Positions 52,122-60,618 of a stretch of DNA of 64,000 nt are shown piece by piece (positions within the stretch are counted from its first letter, which is position 1; every line of letters begins with the position of its first letter). Where the stretch lies: positions 6,723,001 to 6,787,000 of the forward strand of contig NZ_LT629750.1 in NCBI RefSeq assembly GCF_900105125.1, read 5' to 3'. The DNA is from Bradyrhizobium canariense. Its GTDB lineage: Bacteria; Pseudomonadota; Alphaproteobacteria; Rhizobiales; Xanthobacteraceae. Both the position numbers and the translations under genes were made by a program. The notes beneath the pieces are model-generated. The model worked only from the letters and a program-made list of their open reading frames with translations, was not told the DNA's origin and made no database searches.

Positions 52122-52233
52122 GGGACTGGCGGATTGCTGAACCTATACCAGGGTTGTGCCGGGACCCCCATCCGGCACTCCTCCCTGCCAGACTTCGGCC
52201 CCAGCTTTCTGCCCTCGCTGGGGCCGTTTCTTT
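52110..52233 (+). ncRNA. Candidate small RNA ending in an intrinsic terminator
   Basis: Two stable hairpins lie side by side in non-coding DNA: GTGCCGG / CCGGCAC (52156-52178) and CGGCCCCAGC / GCTGGGGCCG (52196-52226), the latter followed by TTTCTTT as a textbook rho-independent terminator on the plus strand. The nearest upstream plus-strand gene ends at 51821 and already has its own hairpin, so the terminator is unexplained by an annotated gene. A short independent transcript is the simplest reading; its 5' end is a guess. Confidence 0.45.
52196..52233 (+). terminator. Rho-independent terminator
   Basis: A perfect 10-base-pair GC-rich stem, an 11-base loop and TTTCTTT immediately after the stem on the plus strand. 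Confidence 0.75.
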
Positions 52234-52433
52234 GGCACCGTTCGCAGCACTTGCATTCATGGCTTGCGCGCCATCTCCCGCGATGGAGCTGGCTCGGTTC
52301 GTTTTGCCTGCGAGCCCATCCTTAGGACGCACGAGCACGTGCACCCGCTGTATCGCAGAACGTTCCAATCTTGCCTGTCCGATGGCGGCGGCCATGGTTT
52401 ACCCAAAACCAGAGAAGAGTTGCCACAGAAAAA

Positions 52434-52706
52434 TTATCTGTAAGGCCCGGAGTCCCCTGGAAAACCCATGGGGGTTTGTGTTGATTGGTCGTATTTATCG
52501 ATTGAATTACCAGAGCTGTGGAACGTGTTGCTCGATGTGGGGGGCTTCGAATACCGGCCCTCCGACGGCCACACATAGGAACCCGCCGACGAAGCTGCCG
52601 ATGATCCAAATTCAGGAGTTGCAGCTTCAGCAGTTCTGGCTTGCGCCAGCGCGACCGTGCCCGAGAGCACGAATGCAGTTGCCAGTACGATTTTCGTGAG
52701 CTTCAT
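52434..52706 (-). CDS. Small exported protein
   Basis: A 90-residue protein with a signal peptide (MKLTKIVLATAFVLSGTVAL, cleaved after ALA) and a Ser/Pro/Tyr-rich mature part (YVWPSEGRYSKPPTSSNTF ... DKYDQSTQTPMGFPGDSG). No Cys and no known domain. AAAGGA precedes the ATG. Similar short exported proteins are common in rhizobia; function unknown. A dyad (52759-52774) lies just upstream of its start. Confidence 0.75.
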   Translation of the reverse strand: MKLTKIVLATAFVLSGTVALAQARTAEAATPEFGSSAASSAGSYVWPSEGRYSKPPTSSNTFHSSGNSIDKYDQSTQTPMGFPGDSGPYR

Positions 52707-53192
52707 GGTTGTGTCCTTTCCTTCGGTTGAAGGTAGGAAGTTTGCTCGACCGTTCGATTAAAATGTTCTTTAAGTGGGAGCCGCGATCATCGCGCTCTTG
52801 CGGGTGATGAACAGATACGTCAGCAACTTGCCGCCGATGCCCGGTGTATGCCCAGATCATCCGCGAGCCGATACACAACGGCAAAGATCGGATGCGGATC
52901 GTTTGTGATGAACCGTTGCAGCCGATCTCCTTAGTTCGCTGCGTTTTGATCGGCGCATCGATCATGTGGGCTGTTCCATTGATTGGAAGCGAAGGCTACG
53001 CGGATAATGGCGAAACAAATCACACGCTGCATCGCCTGCTGAACACAGGCCCTTCCATCCGCGGCGGATCAGCGGTGGCGAGGTTGCTTGATCTGGCTGA
53101 CGGAAACGCGCGAGATTTCGCCTGTTGACGTTACAAACATTTCACGGAGAAATCCTGTTGAAACCGTCCGCCATTCGGGCCATCTGGCCAGT
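52707..53192. other. Intergenic region with one dyad
   Basis: About 490 bases with no well-supported gene. A 94-codon plus-strand frame from 52844 has a hydrophobic stretch but no ribosome site or known motif. A dyad is at 52759-52774. Confidence 0.4.
52759..52774 (+). promoter_or_regulatory. TAAAAT-N4-TTTAAG dyad
   Basis: TAAAAT-GTTC-TTTAAG, 53-68 bases upstream of the minus-strand small exported protein start, a promoter or operator position. Confidence 0.5.
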
Positions 53193-53372
53193 ATGAGTTT
53201 GGCTGATATTTTCCGTGATAACGCTGAGGACTGCGCCTTCTTAGCTCAACGCTCCGAAGACGAGGAGACAAGATGTACCTTCCTGCAGATGGAAGCCGCG
53301 TGGCGCACTTTGGCGAACCAGCAGGAGCGACTGGACAACAAAAGATGGATAGTGAAAAAGGCACGCGAGTGA
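53193..53372 (+). CDS. Small hypothetical protein
   Basis: A 59-residue helical protein: MSLADIFRDNAEDCAFLAQR, then DEETRCTFLQMEAAWRTLAN and QQERLD. The pattern NAEDC...MEAAWR.LA.QQ..LD is one I recall from abundant short rhizobial proteins of unknown function. The start is the internal ATG at 53193; an upstream extension in frame is unconvincing. No domain assigned. Confidence 0.65.
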   Translation: MSLADIFRDNAEDCAFLAQRSEDEETRCTFLQMEAAWRTLANQQERLDNKRWIVKKARE

Positions 53373-53605
53373 AGGGTTTTGGCGCTAGAATAATCCAATC
53401 CTTGCGGGGGTAGTTTCGGCTCGTTTGTCGCACCGGCGGGTCGTTGCGGAATTCAAGGATTGGGAAGCGAGGTCGAACTCGGATCTTGCCTTCCTCGCTC
53501 ACGTGCGAGTGCTTTGTTGTGCTTCCGATGATTGGTTACGGTTGACCGAAAACAAATATGCGGGTGTCGTGCACAAGGCTCTAGCCTGGGGGAAACCTGG
53601 CCACG

Positions 53606-54511
53606 ATGTTTGACCTGACTTTCCTCGGCACGTCGGCTAGCGTTCCGTCGACGGAGCGTAACCATCCGGGCCTCCTCGTCGCGGCAGGCGGCAAGCGCAT
53701 ACTGGTAGATTGCGGCGAAGGGACCCAGCGCCAGTTGTTGCGGAGTGGCGTCGGTTTTCGACGGCTTGAGCGGCTCTTGCTAACCCATGCCCATTTCGAC
53801 CACGTACTCGGCATTCCCGGTCTTTTGTCCACCCTTGGCTTACAACGGAGCGCCGACGTCATGACCATCCATGGCGGTCCGGCCACGCTTGAAGTCGTTG
53901 CCCGCATGCTCGCTGGCCTATGGGGTGAAGGCCGGGCACCTATTCCGCTCGAACTGATGCCGTTGGCGGAAGGGCAGGTCATCGACTTGGATGACTTCAC
54001 CATCGCCTGCTTTCCAGTCCGACATCGTGATACGGACAGTTTCGGATTCTCCTTCGAGAGTGCAGAACGCCGACATCTTCAGCCCGACCGTCTTGCCGCG
54101 CTCGGAGTACCCGACGGTCCAGTGCGCAAATCGCTTGCGAAAGGCGTAGCCGCGGTTCTGGGGGACGGCAGGACAATTGACCCCGAAGACGTTCTCGGAC
54201 CCCCTGAGGTTCGCAGAAAGCTCGTTATTGTAGGCGACACCGAAACCGCGGATGGGTTGGCTGAGCGAGTTCAAGAGGCGGACGTCCTGGTCATCGAGGC
54301 GACGTTCCTTGAAAGAGATGCCGCCATTGCGCGCGATTACGGCCACCTGACCGCCGCGGAGGCCGCGGGTCTCGCGGCGATGAGTAACGTGAAGCAACTC
54401 GTTCTGACCCACATTTCCGGACGCTACCCGGCAGAGGACATACTGGCCGAGGCGACGAAGATATTCCCGATGACGAGCGTTGCCGCTGACCTCGACCACA
54501 TCGTCGTGTGA
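53606..54511 (+). CDS. rnz: Ribonuclease Z (MBL-fold tRNA 3'-processing endonuclease)
   Basis: A 301-residue metallo-beta-lactamase protein of the RNase Z type, which trims the 3' trailer of tRNA precursors. Seen: FLGTSASVPSTERNHPGLLV near the start, the zinc motif THAHFDHVLGIPGLL, CFPVRHRDTDSFGF (His), the aspartate in VIVGDTETADG, HLTAAEAAGLA and the final LTHISGRY. Length fits bacterial RNase Z (about 300-310). It is a single gene on the plus strand, convergent with the transporter. Some relatives are phosphodiesterases, but the His/Asp arrangement favours RNase Z. Confidence 0.88.
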   Translation: MFDLTFLGTSASVPSTERNHPGLLVAAGGKRILVDCGEGTQRQLLRSGVGFRRLERLLLTHAHFDHVLGIPGLLSTLGLQRSADVMTIHGGPATLEVVARMLAGLWGEGRAPIPLELMPLAEGQVIDLDDFTIACFPVRHRDTDSFGFSFESAERRHLQPDRLAALGVPDGPVRKSLAKGVAAVLGDGRTIDPEDVLGPPEVRRKLVIVGDTETADGLAERVQEADVLVIEATFLERDAAIARDYGHLTAAEAAGLAAMSNVKQLVLTHISGRYPAEDILAEATKIFPMTSVAADLDHIVV

Positions 54512-54610
54512 GCGATCAATTCGCTGCGCGAGCCGATAGGGTCCACCCAAGGCCATTCGTTCAAGATGGAGGGCGCAACCGACTTTTCCGATGCTACGAT
54601 AACCGAACGC

Positions 54611-55621
54611 TCAGGCGGACCTTGCGGCGAGACCTGAAGGCGGTTCACTCGCCGTGACCCGGCGCGCTGCGTAGTGCCGTGCGAGCGAGGCGCAGACCAT
54701 GAGTTGGATCTGGTGGAACAGCATCAACGGGATGACAACGAGCCCAACGTGCCCGGCGAACAGCAAGGTTGCTATCGGCAAGCCGCTGGCGAGGCTTTTC
54801 TTTGATCCGCAGAAAACGATGGTGATTTCATCGGCACGCGCAAAGCCAAGCTGCCTGCTCGCAAAAGTCAGGATGGTGATCACGGCCGCAAGCAGCGCGA
54901 CATCGACGAGCGCGACCTTGAACAGGTCTCCCGCAGCGATCTGATGCCAGATACCGTCCACGACGCCGTGACTGAAAGCCGAGTAGACGATGAGCAGGAT
55001 CGAGCCGTAATCCACGCTCTTGAGCGCGCGCGCATGGCGCGTGACATAGGCGCCGATCCACGGCCGCAATAGCTGACCGGCGACGAAGGGCAGCAGAAGC
55101 TGCACGACGATGGCAAGAACCGAGTGCACGGAGATGTCGACGCCGTGGCGGGTGAGCAGGAAACCGGCGATCAGGGGAGTGAGGAAAACGCCGAGCAGAT
55201 TCGAAGCGGAAGCGCTGCACAGCGCCGCAGGCACGTTGCCGCCGGCCACCGACGTGAAAGCGATCGAGGCCTGCACCGTCGAGGGCAGTGCGGTGAGCAG
55301 GATCACCCCGGCCCAGAGCGGCTCGGGGAGAAAATTTGGGGCCAGGAATCGCGCCGAAATTCCGAGCATCGGAAACAGCACGAACGTGCTCAGGAACACC
55401 ATCGAGTGCAGTCGCCAGTGCCGCGCGCCAAGAAGCGCGATTTCGGGCGAAAGCTTGGCCCCGTGCATGAAAAACAACAGCGCGATGGCGGCATCCGTTA
55501 GCCAGCCAACGGCCACGGCCGCATCGCCGCGGGCCGGCATCACGGCGGCGAAAGCAACCGTCAGCAAGATGGCCGCGAGGAACCTATCGATGCGTGACCA
55601 GACGGAGCGGAGCAAAATCAT
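54611..55621 (-). CDS. Bile-acid:sodium-symporter-like transporter (YfeH type)
   Basis: A 336-residue integral membrane protein with about ten helices of the SBF-like family: TDAAIALLFFMHGAKLSPEI, ALPSTVQASIAFTSVAGGNV, ASASNLLGVFLTPLIAGFLL, EITIVFCGSKKSLASGLPIA. The motif GSKKSLASGLP and a duplicated crossover region are typical. AGAGAGG precedes the ATG. It diverges from a LysR gene over about 105 bases, the usual arrangement for a LysR-controlled transporter. Natural substrate unknown; organic anions are likely. Confidence 0.88.
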   Translation of the reverse strand: MILLRSVWSRIDRFLAAILLTVAFAAVMPARGDAAVAVGWLTDAAIALLFFMHGAKLSPEIALLGARHWRLHSMVFLSTFVLFPMLGISARFLAPNFLPEPLWAGVILLTALPSTVQASIAFTSVAGGNVPAALCSASASNLLGVFLTPLIAGFLLTRHGVDISVHSVLAIVVQLLLPFVAGQLLRPWIGAYVTRHARALKSVDYGSILLIVYSAFSHGVVDGIWHQIAAGDLFKVALVDVALLAAVITILTFASRQLGFARADEITIVFCGSKKSLASGLPIATLLFAGHVGLVVIPLMLFHQIQLMVCASLARHYAARRVTASEPPSGLAARSA

Positions 55622-55727
55622 TTCGAGCCTCTCTTGCGGGGGACAACTGGTTTGATATCAACGCCACCGGTCATTGTGAATGCCGCATACCGCTATTATT
55701 GTAATCGAAAATCGTGATGATAGAGCC

Positions 55728-56576
55728 ATGCTAGATCCCGTCCTGCTTCAGACTTTCCTGGCGATTGCCCAGACCCGGAGTTTCACCCGGGCCGCCGAGC
55801 GGCTCGGCTTGCGCCAGTCGACGGTCAGCCAGCACATCCGAAAGCTTGAGGACGAGGCCGGACGGCGGCTCTTCGTCCGCGATACCCATTCGGTAGCAAT
55901 GACGGCTGATGGCGAGGCCATGATCGAGTTCGCTCGGAGCATCCTGGCGGCGAACGAACGGGCGGAGCGCTATTTGGCGGGCTCCGAGCTGCGCGGCCGG
56001 CTGCGATTCGGCGCGTCAGAGGATTTTGTGACATCGCTTCTGCCGGAAGTGTTGCGGCAGTTTGTTCGCACACATCCACTTGTCGAATTCGAGCTCACGG
56101 TTGGCCTGAGCGGTGAGCTCAACGAGAAACTTGAGCGCGGAGAGCTTGACCTCGTCTGCGGCAAACGTCGTCCGGGAGAGGATCGCGGACGCGTCGTCTG
56201 GCGCGATCGGTTAGCTTGGGTGTCCGGCGATCTGCCACGCCTCGATCCATCAACGCCTGTACCGCTGATCCTCTATTCACCGCCCAGCATAACCCGCGAC
56301 ATCGTTCTCGCCGCGCTTGAGCGGCGCGGTCGTCCCTGGCGCATCGTGTGCACAAGCGGCAGCTTGAGCGGACTTCGAGCCGCGGCGCTCGCCGGACTCG
56401 GCGTCGCGGTTTTCCCCGGAGACCTGATCCCGACGGGCCTTGTCGAGCTCCCAAATGGTCACGGTCTGCCAGATCTCGGCACCGTCGAATTCGTTCTGCT
56501 CGGCACGGGTAGAACCTTAAGCGGACCTGCCGCCGAACTCGCGGACGCAATTCTGGCAAGCGGCATGCGAATGTAG
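55728..56576 (+). CDS. LysR-family transcriptional regulator
   Basis: A 282-residue LysR regulator. N-terminal winged HTH: MLDPVLLQTFLAIAQTRSFT, RAAERLGLRQSTVSQHIRKL and EDEAGRRLFVRDTHSV; then a linker helix and a PBP-like effector domain (GRLRFGASEDFVTSLLPEVL; LRAAALAGLGVAVFPGDLIP). The start is the ATG at 55728, matching the usual family N-terminus; an upstream in-frame ATG adds 16 atypical residues. It probably controls the divergent transporter gene and its own promoter. Effector unknown. Confidence 0.93.
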   Translation: MLDPVLLQTFLAIAQTRSFTRAAERLGLRQSTVSQHIRKLEDEAGRRLFVRDTHSVAMTADGEAMIEFARSILAANERAERYLAGSELRGRLRFGASEDFVTSLLPEVLRQFVRTHPLVEFELTVGLSGELNEKLERGELDLVCGKRRPGEDRGRVVWRDRLAWVSGDLPRLDPSTPVPLILYSPPSITRDIVLAALERRGRPWRIVCTSGSLSGLRAAALAGLGVAVFPGDLIPTGLVELPNGHGLPDLGTVEFVLLGTGRTLSGPAAELADAILASGMRM

Positions 56577-56834
56577 TCGGCAAAGCGAACGCGAGGTCTT
56601 TGGATCGTCTTGACCTCGGAAAAATTCGAAGGCCAGCGTCTCCTATCGGCTCCAAACGTATCGACGATCCTCAAACAAGAAGGAGGACTATCGAACTCTT
56701 GGAAAGCCTGGTCACCAAATCGAAACAGTGCTGCTTGCCTCCACGAGCAGCCCATTTTTGATCAATGAATGGATTGCTGGATGCCAGGTGGCGAAAGGAA
56801 TTCACCGCATGGAAGCTTCCGCGCGATGTCGCGC

Positions 56835-57911
56835 CTAACGTTTGCTGCCGAGTTGCTGGCGGCGCTGCCATGCCCCCGCGGAGGTTTTCACCAATGCATT
56901 GTCATAGAGATAGGCGGTGGTGCAGGCGTGTTGCGGCATCAGGAAAACCCGGTCTCCGACCTTCAGATCATCGGCCTCGACGACAGTGTGTTCCTCGCTC
57001 ATCGAAATGATCTTTCTGGGCCAACGAAACCGTTCCGGGATGGGCTTGTCGGGAGAGACCGCCTTCGAGCCGGCATCCAGGGTCGCGGTCCCCGCATGAA
57101 CCGAAACGACCGTGGCCAGCACGAAAGCCGCGGGCTCCCAGCCGAGATCGGCGAGTTCAATGTCGTGCTGGGAACTCGAATAGGTCCAGCTTCCCGGCGA
57201 TACGTAGCGCGCCACCTCAGGCGGCCACAGATTGAACGTATAGCTGCCGCCGGCCACGACGTCGGATACCACGCCATCCGCGTGCAACGACGCCTGCAAA
57301 CCGGACAATCTTTCGGCAATCTCCGAGACCTGTCGCCGTCGTGTTTCCCGATCGCCCTTGATGTGGCCATCGTAGACATGCCATCCCGCGAAGCGGGCGA
57401 ATTTGCCGGCTTCCGCCGCAAGACCGAGGGCGACGCCTGACATGGGCGCGCCGGTCCGTCCCATTCCAGGATCGAGATCAACGCGAATATCGACATTGTC
57501 GTCTTCGGCGCTCAGTTGCGCCTTCCAGACGTCAAGGCCCTGTTCGGAATCGACCATGCCGGTCAGCCGCGCATCCTTGTGGGCGCGCGCCAGCGCAAGA
57601 AACCGCGCGAGGTTGGCGGGACTGACCGCCGGATAGGCCCAGGTCACGCGCTTCGCCCCAGCCGCCAGCACCATCTCGACTTCGGCCGGCGTCGCGCATT
57701 TGAAGGCGCCGACGCCCTGCGCCATCAACAGCTTCGCAATCCAGGGCGCGCGATGCGTCTTGACGTGCGGCATCAGTCGCTCGATGCCGCCGCAGGCTTC
57801 CGCGGTTCGCTTGAGGTTGCGCAACACCATGTCTTCAAAAATGACGAAGCACGGCGTCGAGACCTGCTCGTCCGGCTGTTGATACCGCGCGTCGATCGAG
57901 ACATCCGTCAT
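56835..57911 (-). CDS. D-threonine aldolase / D-serine dehydratase-like PLP enzyme
   Basis: A 358-residue alanine-racemase-fold enzyme of the DSD1/D-threonine aldolase group. PLP lysine K51 lies in PHVKTHRAP; other marks are DLDPGMGRTGAP, GWHVYDGHIKGD and GGSYTFNLWP. The C-terminal metal site is FLMPQHACTTAYLYD, with the His and Cys ligands of the group. The ATG at 57911 has GAGGA upstream. It is the last gene of the ABC-transporter operon, 61 bases after the cyclase-like gene. Activity could be D-threonine aldolase, D-serine or D-threo-3-hydroxyaspartate dehydratase; the divergent ridA favours a dehydratase, by inference. Confidence 0.85.
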   Translation of the reverse strand: MTDVSIDARYQQPDEQVSTPCFVIFEDMVLRNLKRTAEACGGIERLMPHVKTHRAPWIAKLLMAQGVGAFKCATPAEVEMVLAAGAKRVTWAYPAVSPANLARFLALARAHKDARLTGMVDSEQGLDVWKAQLSAEDDNVDIRVDLDPGMGRTGAPMSGVALGLAAEAGKFARFAGWHVYDGHIKGDRETRRRQVSEIAERLSGLQASLHADGVVSDVVAGGSYTFNLWPPEVARYVSPGSWTYSSSQHDIELADLGWEPAAFVLATVVSVHAGTATLDAGSKAVSPDKPIPERFRWPRKIISMSEEHTVVEADDLKVGDRVFLMPQHACTTAYLYDNALVKTSAGAWQRRQQLGSKR

Positions 57912-57972
57912 GTCCGTAATCCTCATTCCATCACCAGCACCGATCCGAAAGGCCCTTGCCGCATTGCCCACG

Positions 57973-58890
57973 TCACCCGACGGCTGCTGCGATCTCCTCG
58001 AGCAGGATCGCGTGTTGCTCCCACGGAATCCGGTCGACGCTCATCTGCGGCCGACCCGGACTGTCAACCCGGCTGTCGTCCACCGCCTGTCCGATCTCGA
58101 CGGCCGCGGTCAGCAGCCGATGATCCATCTCGCGATTGAAATGACGCAGCAGCGCGGCGGCCTTCTGCGGCCGCAAGCAGGCCATCGCCGCCAGAAGTCC
58201 GTAGCCGCCCCAATTCGAAACGCCGGCTACGATGAGGTGATCGGCCGGCGTCGTCGCCGCGATCACGCGGCCATTCGGTATTTCGCTCTCGACGATGTTC
58301 TGGGGCAGCGATCCCATGCCGATCTCGTTGCCGCCATCGCCGATGCCGATGGTGATCCAGCGCCGCTGCCAGGTCGGATCATCGAACAGCAAATGCAATG
58401 GCGCGGTTTCGCGCGACATGTCCCAACCATGCTCACGATGCGGCTTGCCATCTGCGGCGGGCGATACCCGCTCGATCGCGATCAGATGCGTGATCGGCCG
58501 ATCGGCGCTTTCAAGCGATTTCCGCAGGCGGCGGACCGATCTTTCGTTGGTCGCCGTTACTTCCAGGTCGACCTGCTCCGGAACCGCATCGACCACGGCC
58601 CAGACCGCCTTGGCACAGGGTGCATCCGTGATCACGGTCACCGGCACGCCGGCGCTGGCCAGGCCCGCCGCGAGATGCCCCATCCCGATCAGCCCGTCCG
58701 TCTCCGGCGATGGTGGCGTGGCGTGCTGGATGAAAAATCCGGTCACGATGCCGACATGGGCATTGGGGCTGTCCATGATCGAGGCCGCCGCCTTCTCCAG
58801 ATTGCCCTTCATCAGCTCCGTCATGCGCGTGATGTCGCGCTTGACCTTGCGGCCGACAATCGCCTCGATTTTATCGATCTTGTCACTCAT
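57973..58890 (-). CDS. D-glutamate cyclase-like protein (DUF4392)
   Basis: A 305-residue protein of the DUF4392/D-glutamate-cyclase C-terminal family: VGIVTGFFIQHATPPSPETD, GPAA-type loop region TNERSVRRLRKSL, and the signature WITIGIGDGGNEIGMGSLPQ followed by VAGVSNWGGYGLLAAMACL. The mammalian relative converts D-glutamate to 5-oxo-D-proline; bacterial members are often labelled only as DUF4392. It sits between the substrate-binding protein and the D-amino-acid PLP enzyme in one operon, consistent with D-amino-acid metabolism. Reaction inferred from family. Confidence 0.85.
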   Translation of the reverse strand: MSDKIDKIEAIVGRKVKRDITRMTELMKGNLEKAAASIMDSPNAHVGIVTGFFIQHATPPSPETDGLIGMGHLAAGLASAGVPVTVITDAPCAKAVWAVVDAVPEQVDLEVTATNERSVRRLRKSLESADRPITHLIAIERVSPAADGKPHREHGWDMSRETAPLHLLFDDPTWQRRWITIGIGDGGNEIGMGSLPQNIVESEIPNGRVIAATTPADHLIVAGVSNWGGYGLLAAMACLRPQKAAALLRHFNREMDHRLLTAAVEIGQAVDDSRVDSPGRPQMSVDRIPWEQHAILLEEIAAAVG

Positions 58891-59022
58891 TTTGGAAACA
58901 CCTCAATCGCTTATCCTACGCTTATCCCGAACGTGTACCGCCGTAACGGGCGCAGCCGGCGCAAGCCTCGATGCTTGTCGTGCAATCGAGACTGCGCTGC
59001 TGTCGCCCTTTCGCCGCTCGCG

Positions 59023-59874
59023 TTACAGAACCTCGGCGGCATATTTGTCGAACAGGCGCTGAACTTCGCCGTTCGCGGTGATGAAGGTGCACCACGAATC
59101 GAGAAAATTCTTCCAGGCGACGTCGCCATGCCGGATCATCCAGGTGTTCGGCCGCTTGTCGAAGGCATTCTTGGCATCGACGATCATCGCCCAGTCCGGA
59201 TTTCGCTTGGCGAGCGCAACCGCCTCGGTGTCACCGACGATGCAGGCGGTGACGCGGCCGGCACGCACGGGTTCGGCGGCCATCGAATATTGACCGGCGA
59301 CGGCCTGGAACTTGGCCTTGGGGAACAGCGGTGGCATCCGCTGCTCATCACTCGAGCCAGCATTGACCGAGATCGTCACATCCGGGTTGTTGAGATCCGC
59401 GGCGGTCTTGTACTTGTCGGCATCGGCCTTCCGGATCACCGCCAAGCTGCCCTTCGACCACAGCGGCCCGACATAATTGCAGACGGTGGCGCGCGGCACG
59501 GTGTAGGACGCCGACGAACCGAACATGTCGTAGTCGCCCGAACGCAGGGCGATCGTGGAGTTGGCGAAGGTCACCTCGTGCCAGTTCACGGTCATTTCAA
59601 GTTCCTTCGCCAGATTATCGACGAGTTCCTTGAAGACGCCCTTCAACTCTCCGCTTTTTGCGTCCTTGTAGAACCACAGCGGAAGCTGCGCATAGCCGAC
59701 CTCAAGGGTTCCACCCTTCTTGACCTTGGCCAGCACCGATTTGGGATCGATGCCGGACTCCAGAAGCTGCGCGTGTGCGTCCTGCATCGCCCCGGCGAGC
59801 GTGGCGGCGCCGACACCGGCTGCGAGGGCGCCGGTCAGTAGAGAGCGCTTGGAGAGATCGAACTGATCTTGCAT
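59023..59874 (-). CDS. Amino-acid ABC transporter substrate-binding protein
   Basis: A 283-residue periplasmic binding protein of the polar-amino-acid family (SBP_bac_3): signal with a Tat-like start (LSKRSLLTGALAAGVG, KR rather than RR) cleaved after AHA, KKGGTLEVGYAQLPLWFYKD, GVFKELVDNLAKELEMTVNW, RSGDYDMFGSSASYTVPRAT, and ITANGEVQRLFDKYAAEVL at the end. The ATG at 59874 has GAGGAG at good spacing. It is co-directional with both permeases, the ATPase and two D-amino-acid enzyme genes. The ligand is probably an acidic or hydroxylated amino acid, possibly a D-form. Confidence 0.9.
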   Translation of the reverse strand: MQDQFDLSKRSLLTGALAAGVGAATLAGAMQDAHAQLLESGIDPKSVLAKVKKGGTLEVGYAQLPLWFYKDAKSGELKGVFKELVDNLAKELEMTVNWHEVTFANSTIALRSGDYDMFGSSASYTVPRATVCNYVGPLWSKGSLAVIRKADADKYKTAADLNNPDVTISVNAGSSDEQRMPPLFPKAKFQAVAGQYSMAAEPVRAGRVTACIVGDTEAVALAKRNPDWAMIVDAKNAFDKRPNTWMIRHGDVAWKNFLDSWCTFITANGEVQRLFDKYAAEVL

Positions 59875-59931
59875 GGTCATACTCCTCGAGGGTTTACGAT
59901 GGACGTGGATTTTCGGACGGATGGAAGGTTT

Positions 59932-60609
59932 TTATCGCGCATTCGCCAGTCCAAACTTCGCTTGAAAATGAACATAGGCGTAGTTCGCCGCCCGGGAGAT
60001 TCCGAACAGGAGAATGAAATAGATCAGAGCGATCGTCGTCAGGACTTCGATCGGCTCGTACCACTGATTGACGATCTTCAGGCCCTGGTACATCAGATCG
60101 GAGATCGCGATCACGGAGACCAGCGTCGATGATTTGACGACGACCGCGAGCTGGTTGATCACCAGCGGCGCAATCACCAAAGCGACCTGGGGCATCTCGA
60201 TCCGCGATACGATGCGCCATCGGTTCATCCCGACGGCGAGCGCGGCCTCGCTCTGGCCTTTCGGAAGTCCCTCGAAGCCGGACCGGAATGTCTCCGCCAG
60301 ATAGCCGCTCGACTGCAGTGCCAGCGCGATGATGCCGGCGCCGGTCACCGTCTGCGGGAACCCGAAGATTTCCGGCCAGACGTAATTGACCCACAACAAC
60401 TGCACCAGAATGGGGGTCGCGCGGCAGAACTCGATATAGGCAATTGCGATGACCCGCACATAGGGCACGCGCATGCGTACAAAACAGGCGACAAGGCCCA
60501 ATACAATCGCCAGCAGAAACGCCCAGAAGCAGACGTAGATCGTCACCCAGAGGCCGTCGAACAGCGCGCCGAGATTGGCCAGGACGTAGCGGTTGAAGTT
60601 TTCAAGCAT
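59932..60609 (-). CDS. Amino-acid ABC transporter permease
   Basis: A 225-residue HisM/GlnP-type permease with five or so helices: GLWVTIYVCFWAFLLAIVLG, IEFCRATPILVQLLWVNYVW, the EAA loop SEAALAVGMNRWRIVSRIEMP and LVINQLAVVVKSSTLVSVIA. It partners the permease encoded just upstream (10-base gap) to form the membrane part of the importer. Confidence 0.92.
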   Translation of the reverse strand: MLENFNRYVLANLGALFDGLWVTIYVCFWAFLLAIVLGLVACFVRMRVPYVRVIAIAYIEFCRATPILVQLLWVNYVWPEIFGFPQTVTGAGIIALALQSSGYLAETFRSGFEGLPKGQSEAALAVGMNRWRIVSRIEMPQVALVIAPLVINQLAVVVKSSTLVSVIAISDLMYQGLKIVNQWYEPIEVLTTIALIYFILLFGISRAANYAYVHFQAKFGLANAR

Positions 60610-60618
60610 CGTGATCGC

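Noticed and set aside
57910..59841. A 643-codon open frame on the plus strand opposite the D-amino-acid operon
   Set aside because: It is the antisense shadow of three well-supported genes (substrate-binding protein, cyclase-like, PLP enzyme), rich in Arg, His and Asp, with no recognisable domain.
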